The notes beneath the pieces were generated by a model. That model had not been told where the DNA came from and did not search any database. It saw only the letters and a list, made by a program, of their open reading frames with translations. This document shows, piece by piece, positions 37,970 to 48,283 of a stretch of DNA of 64,000 bases (positions within the stretch are counted from its first letter, which is position 1; each line of letters begins with the position of its first letter). Source of the DNA: Eretmocerus hayati. Its lineage: Eukaryota; Arthropoda; Insecta; Hymenoptera; Aphelinidae. Where the stretch lies: positions 68,504,172 to 68,568,171 of the forward strand of contig CM056744.1 of assembly GCA_029851415.1 (NCBI GenBank), given 5' to 3'. The translations under genes and the position numbers were made by a program.

Positions 37970-38011
37970 ATGGTGAAATCAGAAGATGGCAGTCAAGCAG
38001 TTTTAGCAAAA
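37970..38011 (+). CDS. first coding exon in unit 3
   Basis: Identical 14-codon frame to the copy at 36991, ending at the donor at 38012. The surrounding unit is nearly identical to units 2 and 4, indicating recent duplication. Confidence 0.35.
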
Positions 38012-38946
38012 GTAAGTACACCCAATAGTGCGCGTTGAGAATACTAATCATTCGAGTAGAAGCATTTTTGAAATCCGAAATAGTGATTAAGTCGTAATCT
38101 TTGAAGATCTGAATGATACACAATTCAATCAGTCCGTGAAGTCCATGAACGGAAATTAGATCAGTACAATTACAGATTTTTATATCATCCTAGAAGTACC
38201 AAGCTAGGAAAAATAAAAATTCAACTCATGCGTGATTTTGGGGAGATGAGAAGGAATAAGATGAATTTATCACGAAAATTTCTAGAGATCGGAAATTAAA
38301 TTTCTGCGCAATTTCAAGTGGATGAGAATAAAAACAATGGATCTTCTATCGAAGATTGAAAAAAAAACTCTCTTGCGCGCGCGATTTCGAGAGGATGGAA
38401 ATGAAAAAATAGATTCTCCATCAAGAATTTGCCGAAAAAAATTATATTTTTTGCGCGACTTTGGGAAGATGAAGATAAAAAAATGGATTTTTCTTCAAAA
38501 ATTTACAGAAAAAAAAATTATATTTCTTGCGCGATTTTAGGAGGATGAAAATATAAAAAATGATTTTTCCATCGAATTTTTCCTGAAAGTTTTTTTGTAA
38601 CTCTCAACTTGCGGCATATGTAGTCACGCTAGCGAAGGAGAGAGAGGAGAGTCTATCGGTTCGCGCGTGCCCTTGCCTGCCGCAGTCGTGCATACATTCC
38701 GCGCGCGAACACACGTGTGCCAGGAGAAGCAAGTTACACATGCAAAGAGGAGCGGAGGGAGAAAGGCGCCTCTGACGCACGTTTGCTCTCGCGCCGTCAG
38801 TTCCTCGCGTGCTCTCCTAGCGAGCACATCGAAGCCCAGCGAACGGGATACAACAGCGGAGCAGCGTCAGTGGAGTGGGGAGCTGCGGGTGGTGTACAAG
38901 ACTCAAGCAGCACCAATCTCTACGCATCCCTTCAATCACACACATC

Positions 38947-38988
38947 ATGGTGAAATCAGAAGATGGCAGTCAAGCAGTTTTAGCAAAA
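38947..38988 (+). CDS. first coding exon in unit 4
   Basis: Same 14-codon frame. The donor here is GTGAGT instead of GTAAGT. This unit also has a short deletion near 38838 relative to its neighbours (CCCAGCGAACGG against CCCAGGCACTCGAACGG). Confidence 0.35.
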
Positions 38989-39932
38989 GTGAGTACACCC
39001 AATAGTGCGCGTTGAGAATACTAATCATTCGAGTAGAAGCATTTTTGAAATCCGAAATAGTGATTAAGTCGTCATCTTTGAAGATCTGAATGATACACAA
39101 TTCAATCAGTCCGTGAAGTCCATGAACGGAAATAAGATCAGTACAATTACAGATTTTTATTTCATCCTAGAAGTACCAAGCTAGGAAAAATAAAAATTCA
39201 ACTCATGCGTGATTTTGGGGAGATGAGAAGGAATAAGATGAATTTATCACGAAAATTTCTAGAGATCGAAAATTAAATTTCTGCGCAATTCCAAGTGGAT
39301 GAGAATAAAAAAAATGGATTTTCTATCGAAGATTAAAAAAAAAAAACTCTCTTGCGCGCGCGATTTCGAGAGGATGGAAATAAAAAAATTGATTCTCCAT
39401 CAAGAATTTGCCGAAAAAAATTATATTTTTTGCGCGACTTTGGGAAGATGAAGATAAAAAAATGGATTTTTCTTCAAAAATTTACAGAAAAAAAAATTAT
39501 ATTTCTTGCGCGATTTTAGGAGGATGAAAATATAAAAAATGATTTTTCCATCGAATTTTTCCTGAAAGTTTTTTTGTAACTCTCAACTTGCGGCATATGT
39601 AGTCACGCTAGCGAAGGAGAGAGAGGAGAGTCTATCGGTTCGCGCGTGCCCTTGCCTGCCGCAGCCGTGCATACATTCCGCGCGCGAACACACGTGTGCC
39701 AGGAGAAGCAAGTTACACATGCAAAGAAGAGCGGAGGGGGAAAGGCGTCTCTGACGCACGTTTGCTCTCGCGCCGTCAGTTCCTCGCGTGCTCTCCTAGC
39801 GAGCACATCGAAGCCCAGGCACTCGAACGGAATACAACAGCAAAGCAGCGGCAGTGGAGTGGTGAGCTGAGCGTGCTGTATAAGGCTCACGTGGCATCAA
39901 TCTACAGGCACTGCCCCATCAGGCGAATCACA

Positions 39933-40462
39933 ATGAAATCGGAAGATGGCAGCCAAGCAATTATAGCAAGGGTGAGTACTCCTGACACTACAATTCCATA
40001 ATTTGATCATCCTAGTTAGAGAAGCTTTGAAATTTACCATCAAATTCGAGTCATAGTTCACAATATTAGCATAGGATTAATGATTTCGAATCATACGCAG
40101 CCTAGAAAAGATATACAGATGATTCATTCTGGTTCAATAATCCCGCGCAATCCAGAATGAACAAAATCTCAGTAACAAATTTCCTCTTGAATCGTTGCGC
40201 GATTTGAGAGGTTTAAATTAAGAAAAATTCTTTCCCTCATTCATTTCCGTGGTATTTTTTCCAAATCCCCGTTTCGCACTACATATAACGGTGCACATTT
40301 CAGTAAATAACAACAGATGAATCTGCTCATTTTTTAAATGAGCCAAACTTGATTCCTAGAAAAGTTTGAAATGGAATCTAATCTTATTCACAGACCAATA
40401 CCCACCAGAAAGTAGACCGTGGACAAATTGACACCAGTGCCGATTTCAAGCATTTAGAGTAA
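39933..40462 (+). CDS. candidate two-exon peptide gene, 35 codons
   Basis: Exon 1 (39933-39971, MKSEDGSQAIIAR) ends at GTGAGT. A consensus acceptor TTCACAG ends at 40393, and 40394-40462 continues in phase 0 (TNTHQKVDRGQIDTSADFK) to a TAA. This last unit of the tandem array is the only one adjacent to a downstream exon, so units 1-4 may be alternative first exons. Polar, no signal peptide, no family recognised. The short product could instead be an upstream ORF of a longer transcript. Confidence 0.35.
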
Positions 40463-41018
40463 TCTTGGAGAGGGACACTGGAGATCTGAAGGATAAAAAC
40501 ACGTATCGCGGTGGCAGAATTAAGAAGAATTTTGAAGAACAACGATGGAAAAACAGTAAAGTGGAATGCGACGAATTCACCCAATGTTCATATGTGAGTT
40601 CTACTGTATTAACAGATGATAAAACTTGGAAATTCAAGCTAAAAATATGTGAATTCTACAAATTGAATCACAATTTTTCAAACAACGTATTCGGATTGTA
40701 CTTCAGCTTTTTCTATCTTCTCGTGAAGGTATAAAATCATTCATATCATGCATTCACTCGATGAAACTTTCAAGGATGATTTGATAATTTTAGGATACCC
40801 TCAAAAGCTTTTCACATGAAAAAATATCAATGTATTCCTATCATACACACACAAATGAATCTCACAACAACACCAGTCCTTCCACATTCCAAAGAGCAAT
40901 TCCTACATTGCCAGTTGCAACATTTTCGTACAATGCCATGGCTCATATAGAGATCGAGACTATCATCTCTGAGATCGACAGACTACGAAATCATGTTGCC
41001 AAGCTACCGCAATTGTAG
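40432..41018 (+). CDS. small-gene family copy 5 with spliced upstream exon
   Basis: The frame is open from 40432 to 40728, ending Lys at a GTATAA donor, and resumes in phase 0 at 40794 after TTTTAG, running to a TAG at 41016-41018. The 65-bp intron keeps the frame. The 3' exon is the family's conserved block and ends HIEIETIISEIDRLRNHVAK before LPQL. The upstream exon is Lys-, Asn- and Phe-rich with a hydrophobic FGLYFSFFYLLVK stretch. The start codon is unknown; a longer 5' exon or TTG/ATG choice is unresolved. Confidence 0.45.
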
Positions 41019-41054
41019 GGTCTTGTCTCGGAAGAATGTTGAAAAAAACAACAA

Positions 41055-42120
41055 AACACTAACGCCACTCTTCAAAAGCAAGTTGCTGGATTTCCTCTGA
41101 TCTGAGCATCGCTCTGGCCCGACACTGGTAAACCAGAAAGACGTTTCAGTCTCATCTGATCATGTCTCCTTCAATTTTTGCGAAGAAGAGTTACATTTCC
41201 ACAATATCAAAAAACACTATCACATTGATACTCGACATGAATTGGAAATCATGAAACAGGAATGATGAATTAGTATGTTGATATTTTCAACAATTTGTTA
41301 AACAGCAAAATATCGCCAATAGAAAAATATATTTCAATCTAATCGAAGAAGTCCTTGGAAGTTCCATCTACTCATGTAGTAATCTTTCCATTCGTTCCAT
41401 CAGATGTAATCAAACTTTATCGACGGCCGAGAAAGCTTCTCTTTCCGACCCACTACAATGATTATGTTAATACAGATGTAATTCATCGACTAAAACATAG
41501 CAGATCTCCAAATTACCAACACTTACCATAAATTTCTCGAAATGATATGAAACCCACCACTGTTCAACCATTAGATGGTTTCCGTTGTATGTAAGGTTTT
41601 CACATTTAACTTATAACAGAACATAATGTGTTAATATTTAGATCTGAATATTTCGATAACGAAATCAGCTGGTTGGACATATGTCCCCAACCATCTATTC
41701 GTATTTATTCACTCTCTCTAACAATAAAATGAATCTATAGTGTCTTATATCGATATATATAAGAAATCTTCAATTTCGGAAAATTGGTTGTCATTTGATT
41801 CCAAAAGGGTTGATATGTTTCCGATTATGAAGATATTTAGATGAAATCTACAATATTATCAATTCGATTCCATTCTCTGTAAATGATGTTTATCGTAACC
41901 GTAAACTCGATGTGTCAGTGTTTGAATGCCATAGAAATGAATAAAAAAAATCATATGGTTGAGGGTATGTCCTCAACCATCCCTCGTGTCTATTTACTCC
42001 CCCTAACGAAATCATTCGAAGATAGCATATATATATTATTTGTATCAAGATGAATCAATATTAGAATCTCATTCTTTGAATAAAATAATCACATGGTTGG
42101 GGGTTTGTCCCCAACCACCT
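41055..42120 (+). repeat. 3' part of family unit 5: 120-bp block, AATAAA signals, stem-loops
   Basis: It has the 120-bp block (41058-41180), then three tails with stem-loops at 41671-41692, 41957-41978 and 42095-42116. The last two are preceded by AATAAA within 30 bp. The stems are GGTTGAGG/CCTCAACC and GGTTGGGG/CCCCAACC with GTATGT and GTTTGT loops. Confidence 0.6.
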
Positions 42121-42430
42121 CCTCGGGTCCATTCATTTCCTCTAGTATTAAGAAATTAATAGCATAAAACGAACCATGATAGATTTTTTCAACTATCTTC
42201 ATTTTCGAAAGGTTTCTTCGAGTTCAATTTCAGACGGATGAAAAATTGAATAGATAATTTTTCCATCAATTCCTCTATCACTCGAGAAAGAAGTCGTATT
42301 TCCCATATTCAAATGATGATATTTCCATATTTATCTTTATTCACATGATTCAATTTAGAAGTCATTCCATGATAAGATCAATTCATCCCCTTTATACATA
42401 CTCGTAAAACTCCTCAAAATCACACCACTC

Positions 42431-42570
42431 CATCCACATTCCGAAGAGCGATTCCTACATTGCCAGTTGCAACATTTTTGTACAATGCCATGGCTCATAT
42501 AGAGATCGAGACTTTCATCTCTGAGATCGACAGACTACGAAATCATGTTGCCAAGCTACCGCAATTGTAA
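42431..42570 (+). CDS. small-gene family copy 6
   Basis: It almost repeats the 3' exon of copy 5 (IEIETFISEIDRLRNHVAKL ending PQL then TAA). The upstream exon and acceptor are not evident, so it may be an unlinked duplicate exon. It is followed at 42608-42730 by the same 120-bp block. Confidence 0.4.
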
Positions 42571-43807
42571 GGTCTTGTCTCGAAAGAATGTTGGAAAAAA
42601 CAACAAAACACTAACGCCGCTCTTCAAAAGCAAGTTGCTGGATTTCCTCTGATCTGAGCATCGCTCTGGCCCGACACTGGTAAACCAGAAAGACGTTTCA
42701 GTCTCATCTGATCATGTCTCCTTCAATTTTTGTGGAGGAGAGCTACAATTTCACTCAAAACAGAATACACTATCCACTTTTCACTCCAGTTTCTATTCAA
42801 CGTCAGTTCAAAAACACATAATGGGGATGATAGATCAATATCTATAATCGCCTTTATAACTATTCAAATAATCTTCTACAAACAACAATCGTATCAAAGT
42901 AGCTTCATTGAGTCAAATACTTTACATAGATACAATTTTTCGACGACCTATATCATAGTCCGAAAGCAGAAACAACTTTCGTTGTGGATAAAACTCAATA
43001 AATGTTCTGAATATTCACGAATAATTAAGTGTCACAGAACATCATTCAAGCTCTTCCGGAACGACTTCATGTATCAAGTTATAGAGAATTCATTCACAAG
43101 AATCATTATAACAATCTCAAACTTATTGAAAGCCAATTTCAATTAACGTCGAAAATTTAAAGAACATCAGCGATGAGATAAAATTATGTTTCCATTAGCA
43201 AAATTCACCAACCCATCGCCCCTCGTAAATTCACTTCACTGATTGAGTCCTATCCCTCGAAGTCATTCCACGCAAATTCCATGAATTAAAATGATCCATC
43301 ATCTACATCGATCATTCTATACAGAAATTCAACACATCACACTAACGCCACTCTTCAGAAGTGAGTTGCTGGATTTCCTCTGATCTGAGCATCGCTCTGG
43401 CCCGACACTGGTAAACCAGAAAGACGTTTCAGTCTCATCTGATCATGTCTCCTTCAACTTATGAGATGAAGAGTTACATATCCACTTGAACACTGTCCAA
43501 ACCACACTAAACATTCACAGATGATGGATCAACATTCCTCCAATCGCAATGATTTTGAAAATTTAGTACAATTATTTGACACAAAATCTTTCTTCGGAGA
43601 CCAGTTGAATTTGGAACAATTGTTCGATATCACTAAATCTTCCTTCGAAAACCACAGATATCAATTTTTTGAAAGAATGTCTGTCCCATCTCGAATAATA
43701 CAAAACAATAATAAATATGAATGATAATAATAATCGAATAAACTCGAATACAAAACAATAATAAATATGAATGATAATAATAATCGAATAAACTCGAACA
43801 TCCGAAT
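42571..43807. repeat. two further 120-bp blocks and AT-rich sequence
   Basis: 120-bp blocks are at 42608-42730 and 43342-43462 (CTGGATTTCCTCTGATCTGA, GGCCCGACACTGGTAAACC). The frame at 42730-43146 (138 codons) and that at 43521-43724 are Asn-, Ile- and Ser-rich and not conserved in the other units, so I do not call them genes. Near 43690-43790 a 55-bp phrase (ATACAAAACAATAATAAATA) is directly duplicated. Confidence 0.5.
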
Positions 43808-44262
43808 TATGTCACATCTGAAAGTAAGGCGGCCGCGTTAACCTTGAAAAGTTACCCAGCTACCTTCGATGCTGACAATGACGATGTCTCGAACTCTTAA
43901 AAAAAAACATTAAAAAATGCCTTAAAATCGCTCCCTGCATGTCATAATATACGAAAATTAAACAGAATTTTTAAAATCGATTGCTCCCGACCTTCGCTAA
44001 CGGATACGGAAGCTTGGGCTGTGTTCGAAAGGGCTCTGTGAGACCGATCAGCGACCATATTCACGGCAAGTGTAAGGAGCAAATCGAATATGTAATACCA
44101 ACGTTTTAATACATGCGATAAAATATTCTATAGATCGCGAAAATCTAGGGACATTTGAGCCGAGCTAGGGACTTTTCGTACACTCAAGTTGGCAACACTG
44201 ATTTTGATTTTATGTTGGCAAGCCTGATATAGGGATTCCGTGGGGGAAAATGAACCGACTTG
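43808..44262. repeat. 500-bp direct repeat, copy B
   Basis: Same orientation as 33230-33735; the shared text ends in CTGATATAGGGATT, followed by TGTCTCTTAAT in both. Copy B is followed by a minus-strand retrotransposon piece at 44273. Confidence 0.75.
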
Positions 44263-44272
44263 TCTCTTAATA

Positions 44273-44530
44273 TTATAAAATGAAGGGGTTCACACGGATA
44301 TTTTGTTTTAATGAGTTCAGAGGAAGAAGAGCACTTTGTGAATCTGAGGAAATTGCATAGTTCTTGGCTGGTTGTTCTTTTGCAATATCAATGGCATTCA
44401 TTATTGCGACGCACTCTGCTGTATAAACCGATGCGCATTTAATCAGGCTGACAGTAACTATTTTCTCTAGTGTGGCGCCCCAACCTTTACAATGTTCGTA
44501 AGTTTTATTCTGCATTACAAACATCATTAA
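44273..44530 (-). pseudogene. non-LTR retrotransposon RNase H fragment
   Basis: The frame carries GWGATLEKIV, then SVYTAECVAIMNAIDIA and AISSDSQSALLPL: the acidic Glu and the SDSxSAL Asp motif of the RNase H domain in I/Jockey-type LINEs. The piece corresponds to the part just N-terminal to that preserved at 34688-34927. Both ends are truncated. Confidence 0.7.
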
Positions 44531-44545
44531 AAATTTTGTAGACGA

Positions 44546-44546
<1 letters not shown>

Positions 44547-44573
<27 letters not shown>
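44547..44573. repeat. (GT)n microsatellite
   Basis: About thirteen GT repeats. It gives the His-Thr run in the minus-strand open frame that spans it, which is therefore not coding evidence. Confidence 0.95.
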
Positions 44574-44577
<4 letters not shown>

Positions 44578-44639
44578 CACGCAGAGAACTCCCACATGTG
44601 TGAGAGTTGAGTCGAATTAGTCCCGAGATGACCACTCGA

Positions 44640-46090
44640 TGATTTATTCTATGTTTTACGTAGCCCAGAAACTACTTTTATCCCATATAGCACTATTTGA
44701 GCGAGTAGAAAACTTCAAGAAGAGGGACTACTTGGTCAAAGAGGTATTCGACGCGCCATCTGTTATTTCACCACTGGACCTCTAAAGTCATTTTATTGAT
44801 CGATGAAACGCCTAGATCATGTACTCAAGCGCCTACGCAACTCGATCGAGCAGAGAGGAAAGAAAAACTGCTCCCTTTAATTTTGGCCGCCCGGAAGAGC
44901 TCGGCCTCTTTTCTCCCGGATCTTGAAGTCACCCACAAGTTATTCTGAGTGGCTACTGTATCGTGCGGGCTGGACCACGCTGTATCGCCAAGATCTTTGG
45001 ATCAAAAAGTAAGTCTCCACAACATTATTTTATTATTGCATATACCCCTTCTCAAGAATAATAACACGTATCTACACAAAAATCATATATCTATAAAAAA
45101 TATTAGCAATATCTGAATATTTAGTCAAGGAGCCTTGCCTCTGGGGATTAGCCCCAAGAGCCAGGTGCCAACCCGCTTGGACTCAAACATGGAGCTCGAT
45201 GAATTCAGGTGGGCAATGGGCAGATAGGAAAATTGTTCCACGTAAGTTTCATTCGAAAATTCAAATCACACAACTTCATCATGAAAAGTGACATTTTCCA
45301 TCGCAATACGCGCCCCGAGCCCTTGGACGAAAGTCTAGGCTCAAAAATTATTTACATATATTTACAAATAGCTAACTACCTGATATTCCACACCAGGATC
45401 ATTTAAGACAATCCCGCAGTTCTTCTCGATGCGATAATATACTCAGAGGAGTATATTATCGCATCGATTATTAGGTACCTCTATATTAGGTACCAGAGAA
45501 GACCTATTTACGAGACCCGGTCAGAGACTCACTGTCTGATTCTGCTCTTCGGGTCATTTCTAAATTCTCCGGTCTAGCTGATGCGAATAACGACTTCAAA
45601 AATCATCGATCCAATCCCATGAAGCTCAGCGATTTAACCATACATCGCCGAATAGTGTATCACCAGTGAGAATGAGTTCCCTGGACCCACTATGCAGGGC
45701 AATCTGTCCTTTCACTATTGTATCCTGCTTCTCGGATCATTCTCAACCCAGAAGATCATTCGGGATCCTTCGGGTGAGTCGATGGAAATGTCGAATCCAG
45801 TAACATCCGGAACGATCATGTAGTTCTCGTCAATACGATCATATATACCGCTACATAAAGTGCCAGGGAGAAACTATCTTCAAGACGGGATCTTGTACGG
45901 GTCCTTGTCCTTACACTGTTCGACTCCACTCTTCGGGCTTTTTTCAACCTAAAGAGTCATCCGAAGTCTTCTTGAGAAGCTGATGCAAATTTCGAGATTA
46001 GAACCCACCCGGACAATCCCATAGTGCTCAGGAATGCAACCATACGTTGCCAGATACTTGGTCACCAGGGAGGAGAAATCCAAGATGATA
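44640..46090. other. no gene; hairpin and interspersed repeat
   Basis: Positions 45470-46060 belong to the repeat family also seen at 7130-7370 and 9400-9960. A perfect hairpin is at 45427-45468. Other sequence is unassigned. Confidence 0.45.
45427..45468. repeat. perfect 19-bp stem hairpin
   Basis: TCGATGCGATAATATACTC (45427-45445), loop AGAG, then its exact reverse complement (45450-45468). Stem length and exactness suggest a recent or selected palindrome, such as a cruciform, a small-RNA precursor or transposon debris. The sequence does not decide which. Confidence 0.85.
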
Positions 46091-46903
46091 CAGGCAGCCC
46101 CCGCTATTCGCGGTTAATGCGTATAAAGAAAATGCCGCGAATACCGAAACCGCGAATACCGGGACCTTGGGCTTATGGGAAAAGGGGGGTTACGTATACA
46201 TATGTGGATCCGTGAGTAACTAAACAAATCGACACATCATCTTTAGATGACAAATTCATGTAATGAGCCTAGCAAAATCAATTAATATATGAAAGATACG
46301 AAGTAACAGTCTGATACGAGTGAAAAACTACTGTGATTCACTCCAAAATCTGTTGAAACTTGAAACAATCAGTCATGAGCTTGCGAGTGGAGAGCTCTAT
46401 CACTTTTGACTAGCGAGATTGACGAACATAGTCAGCAACAATGTCTGGTAAGTGTACATTGGAAGTTCTAAAAGCTCCGGCTATTTTTCCTTTAGTGGCA
46501 GGCAAATTCAACATTTTCAATTTCTCCGAAAGGCTCACAGTTTATGATCACGTTTTCCGATTGACGGATATGCATTTTTTTTTACGTACTGTGTCATGAC
46601 AAGAATCTAGATAGTGTACCAATAACTTTGTCATATAACCAATTAATCAGTCTCAGGGAACAATAACAATACCAACACCCTGAAAATGATGAACACTCAA
46701 TCACAAAGTTGTTTTGGGATGAGACACTTGAATGAAATCCATCAAAAATTCACATTTTATGAGGTGAATCATCTCCAATATCCAGATCGAAACCGCGAAT
46801 AAGCGAGTCAGGGCACCGCGAATACCGGGGGATGCCGCAAATCAGAAACCGCGAATAAGCGAATTCCGCAAATACCGGGACCGTGAATAGCGGGGGCTGT
46901 CTG
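46091..46903. mobile_element. pogo/Tigger-like MITE, TA duplication
   Basis: The element starts CAGGCAGCCCCCGCTATTCG and ends with the inverted CGGGGGCTGTCTG, with TA directly outside both ends (46089-46090, 46904-46905). CAG at the tip, TA duplication and CCGCTATTCGCGG-type ends are typical of pogo-type Tc1/mariner elements. Subterminal copies of CCGCGAATACCGGGACC recur near both ends. No transposase frame is present in the 813 bp. Confidence 0.75.
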
Positions 46904-47867
46904 TAACCAATTCAGAGTGTCAGCTGTTATGGGTGCAAGCGACTTAGGCACCCACGCATCTAGTGCATCGTAGATCACATCAGCGGAGCAGTGCGGCAGG
47001 TTTGGCCGACCAGATGGAACCGTAGGTCTGTCGACCGAGAGAAGAGAGGTTCGAGTACCGGCGCCGTCACACTTGTTTCGCGATGCACGTTGGAGAATTA
47101 GGTCATCAGTCGGTGGACCAGTTCGATATGTGTGATCTCATCTGCCTGTCTCCACAATTGACTCGACTGTGCGCTTTTTGTATTGAGCCCGTAGTCCGAG
47201 GCGCGTGATTGATGAGAGCGTCTCGACCGTACGACAGACAAATACCAGCAAGGGCTAGTTCCAATATTGAGACCCAACTTGAGAGATACCGACCTCCCAT
47301 GAATACGACATAAGTCATCGTTGGGCCTCTTCTCACCTTTCGCTACCTCTCGCGTATGATTCGTCCAGATATGGGACCATACAGAAGCAGTAGGATGTAC
47401 CGCAGTAGTACTTATACGCCGGTTCCACGACAACCTGGGGAAGTCCTGTCCCAGGAGCCGACGACCTGGACAAGATCATCGGCGACCTGGGTAGAACATC
47501 TCCAAGGTCATCGTGAAATCGACGTATGTTGTCACCCTGGACAGCTTCCAGTGGACGATGGAAGCTGTCTCAAGGTCAGACTACTACCCCCTCCACCCCA
47601 GGTAGCTCCAAGGTCACCCGGGACAGCTCCCTGTGGTATTGCCCCAGGCTACCTTAACGATGTACTTACCCTGAGCTGTGGACGATCTCCAGATTTTCCT
47701 AGCTTCCCTCGCGCGCGCACGCATCACGGAAAAAAAAAATCTCAAAATAATGGAATGACGTGTATGAAGAAAGCAGAATCGATGGTCAAAGGGTGATATC
47801 GAGAAGATGAGAACTAACCTTGAAGCGTTGTGGATGGTGTTGACGAGCAGGAGCTGGTGAACCCTGA
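46904..47867. other. unassigned sequence left of the provirus
   Basis: A minus-strand frame of 111 codons (47098-47433) has no recognised family. Positions 47440-47690 contain an imperfect inverted repeat (GACAGCTTCCA / TGGAAGCTGTC near 47540-47575) and GC-rich CCAGG phrases. The outer end of the provirus terminal repeat may lie in this stretch, but it cannot be placed because the matching right copy runs off the window. Confidence 0.4.
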
Positions 47868-48079
47868 AGAGTAGCCGTGGTACGGCATCGATGTTTGCGC
47901 TTTGATGGTTCGCGGGCTACTGACGCAATATCCCCGAGTTATTGCTTTTAGAGAACCGGGAGGAATTGGACCCCTTCCTCTCTGAACTTACGTAAATTTT
48001 GTTATTCGCTATCCCCACTCCTCAATAAACTTCCCTCGACAGATGGAGAATTGATTAAGCTTGAATGATAATATTTCTC
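47868..48079. repeat. left terminal inverted repeat (minimum extent)
   Basis: It matches the reverse complement of 63786-64000 almost base for base (AGAGTAGCCGTGG at 47868 against the last bases of the window). Differences include a T/C at about 47912 and a small indel near 47971 and 48070. Because the right copy reaches the window edge, the repeat probably extends further left than 47868. Confidence 0.9.
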
Positions 48080-48283
48080 GAAATAGATTCATGGATTTAT
48101 GTTTATCTTCTCCTTACAGTATGTTGCCTCTCTTTCTCATTAGATTAGAGAATCGGGTGTAATTAATGAGTGGAACGATAGAACTAGGGAAAAATTTTTT
48201 TTTTATTCACTCAATCTCTAGACGTACAGAGGTTAGATTAACGCTTGATTAGTACGTTGAACACGAGTGTCTCTCTCTCGGTA
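48080..48283. other. left subterminal region of the provirus
   Basis: AT-rich, 3' of the leftward coiled-coil gene. AATAAA-like A/T runs near 48190-48210 could serve as its polyadenylation region. No gene. Confidence 0.4.

Larger units (their letters stand above)
35720..40010 (+). repeat. five tandem 980-bp units, each with a first-exon-like segment
   Basis: Matching donor-like sites lie at 36051, 37033, 38012, 38989 and 39972, spaced 977-983 bp. Each unit has a GC-rich block (TGCCGCAGTCGTGCATACA through GGAGCTGCG), a CAAGCAGCACCAATCTCTAC phrase, an ATG in units 2-5, and GCAAAA|GTAAGT or a close variant. The remainder of each unit is AT-rich with GCGCGATTT phrases. The pattern looks like tandem duplication of a promoter plus first exon. 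Confidence 0.8.

Noticed and set aside
36663..39890. Frames of 95-117 codons on both strands in the 980-bp units
   Set aside because: GC-rich leader sequence lacks stop triplets by composition; the more specific ATG-to-donor frame is preferred as coding evidence.
42730..43146. 138-codon frame after family copy 6
   Set aside because: It begins inside the 120-bp block with a non-conserved start and is absent from the equivalent position in other units.
47098..47433. 111-codon minus-strand frame
   Set aside because: No start context, family or copy elsewhere; composition follows the GC-richer local sequence.
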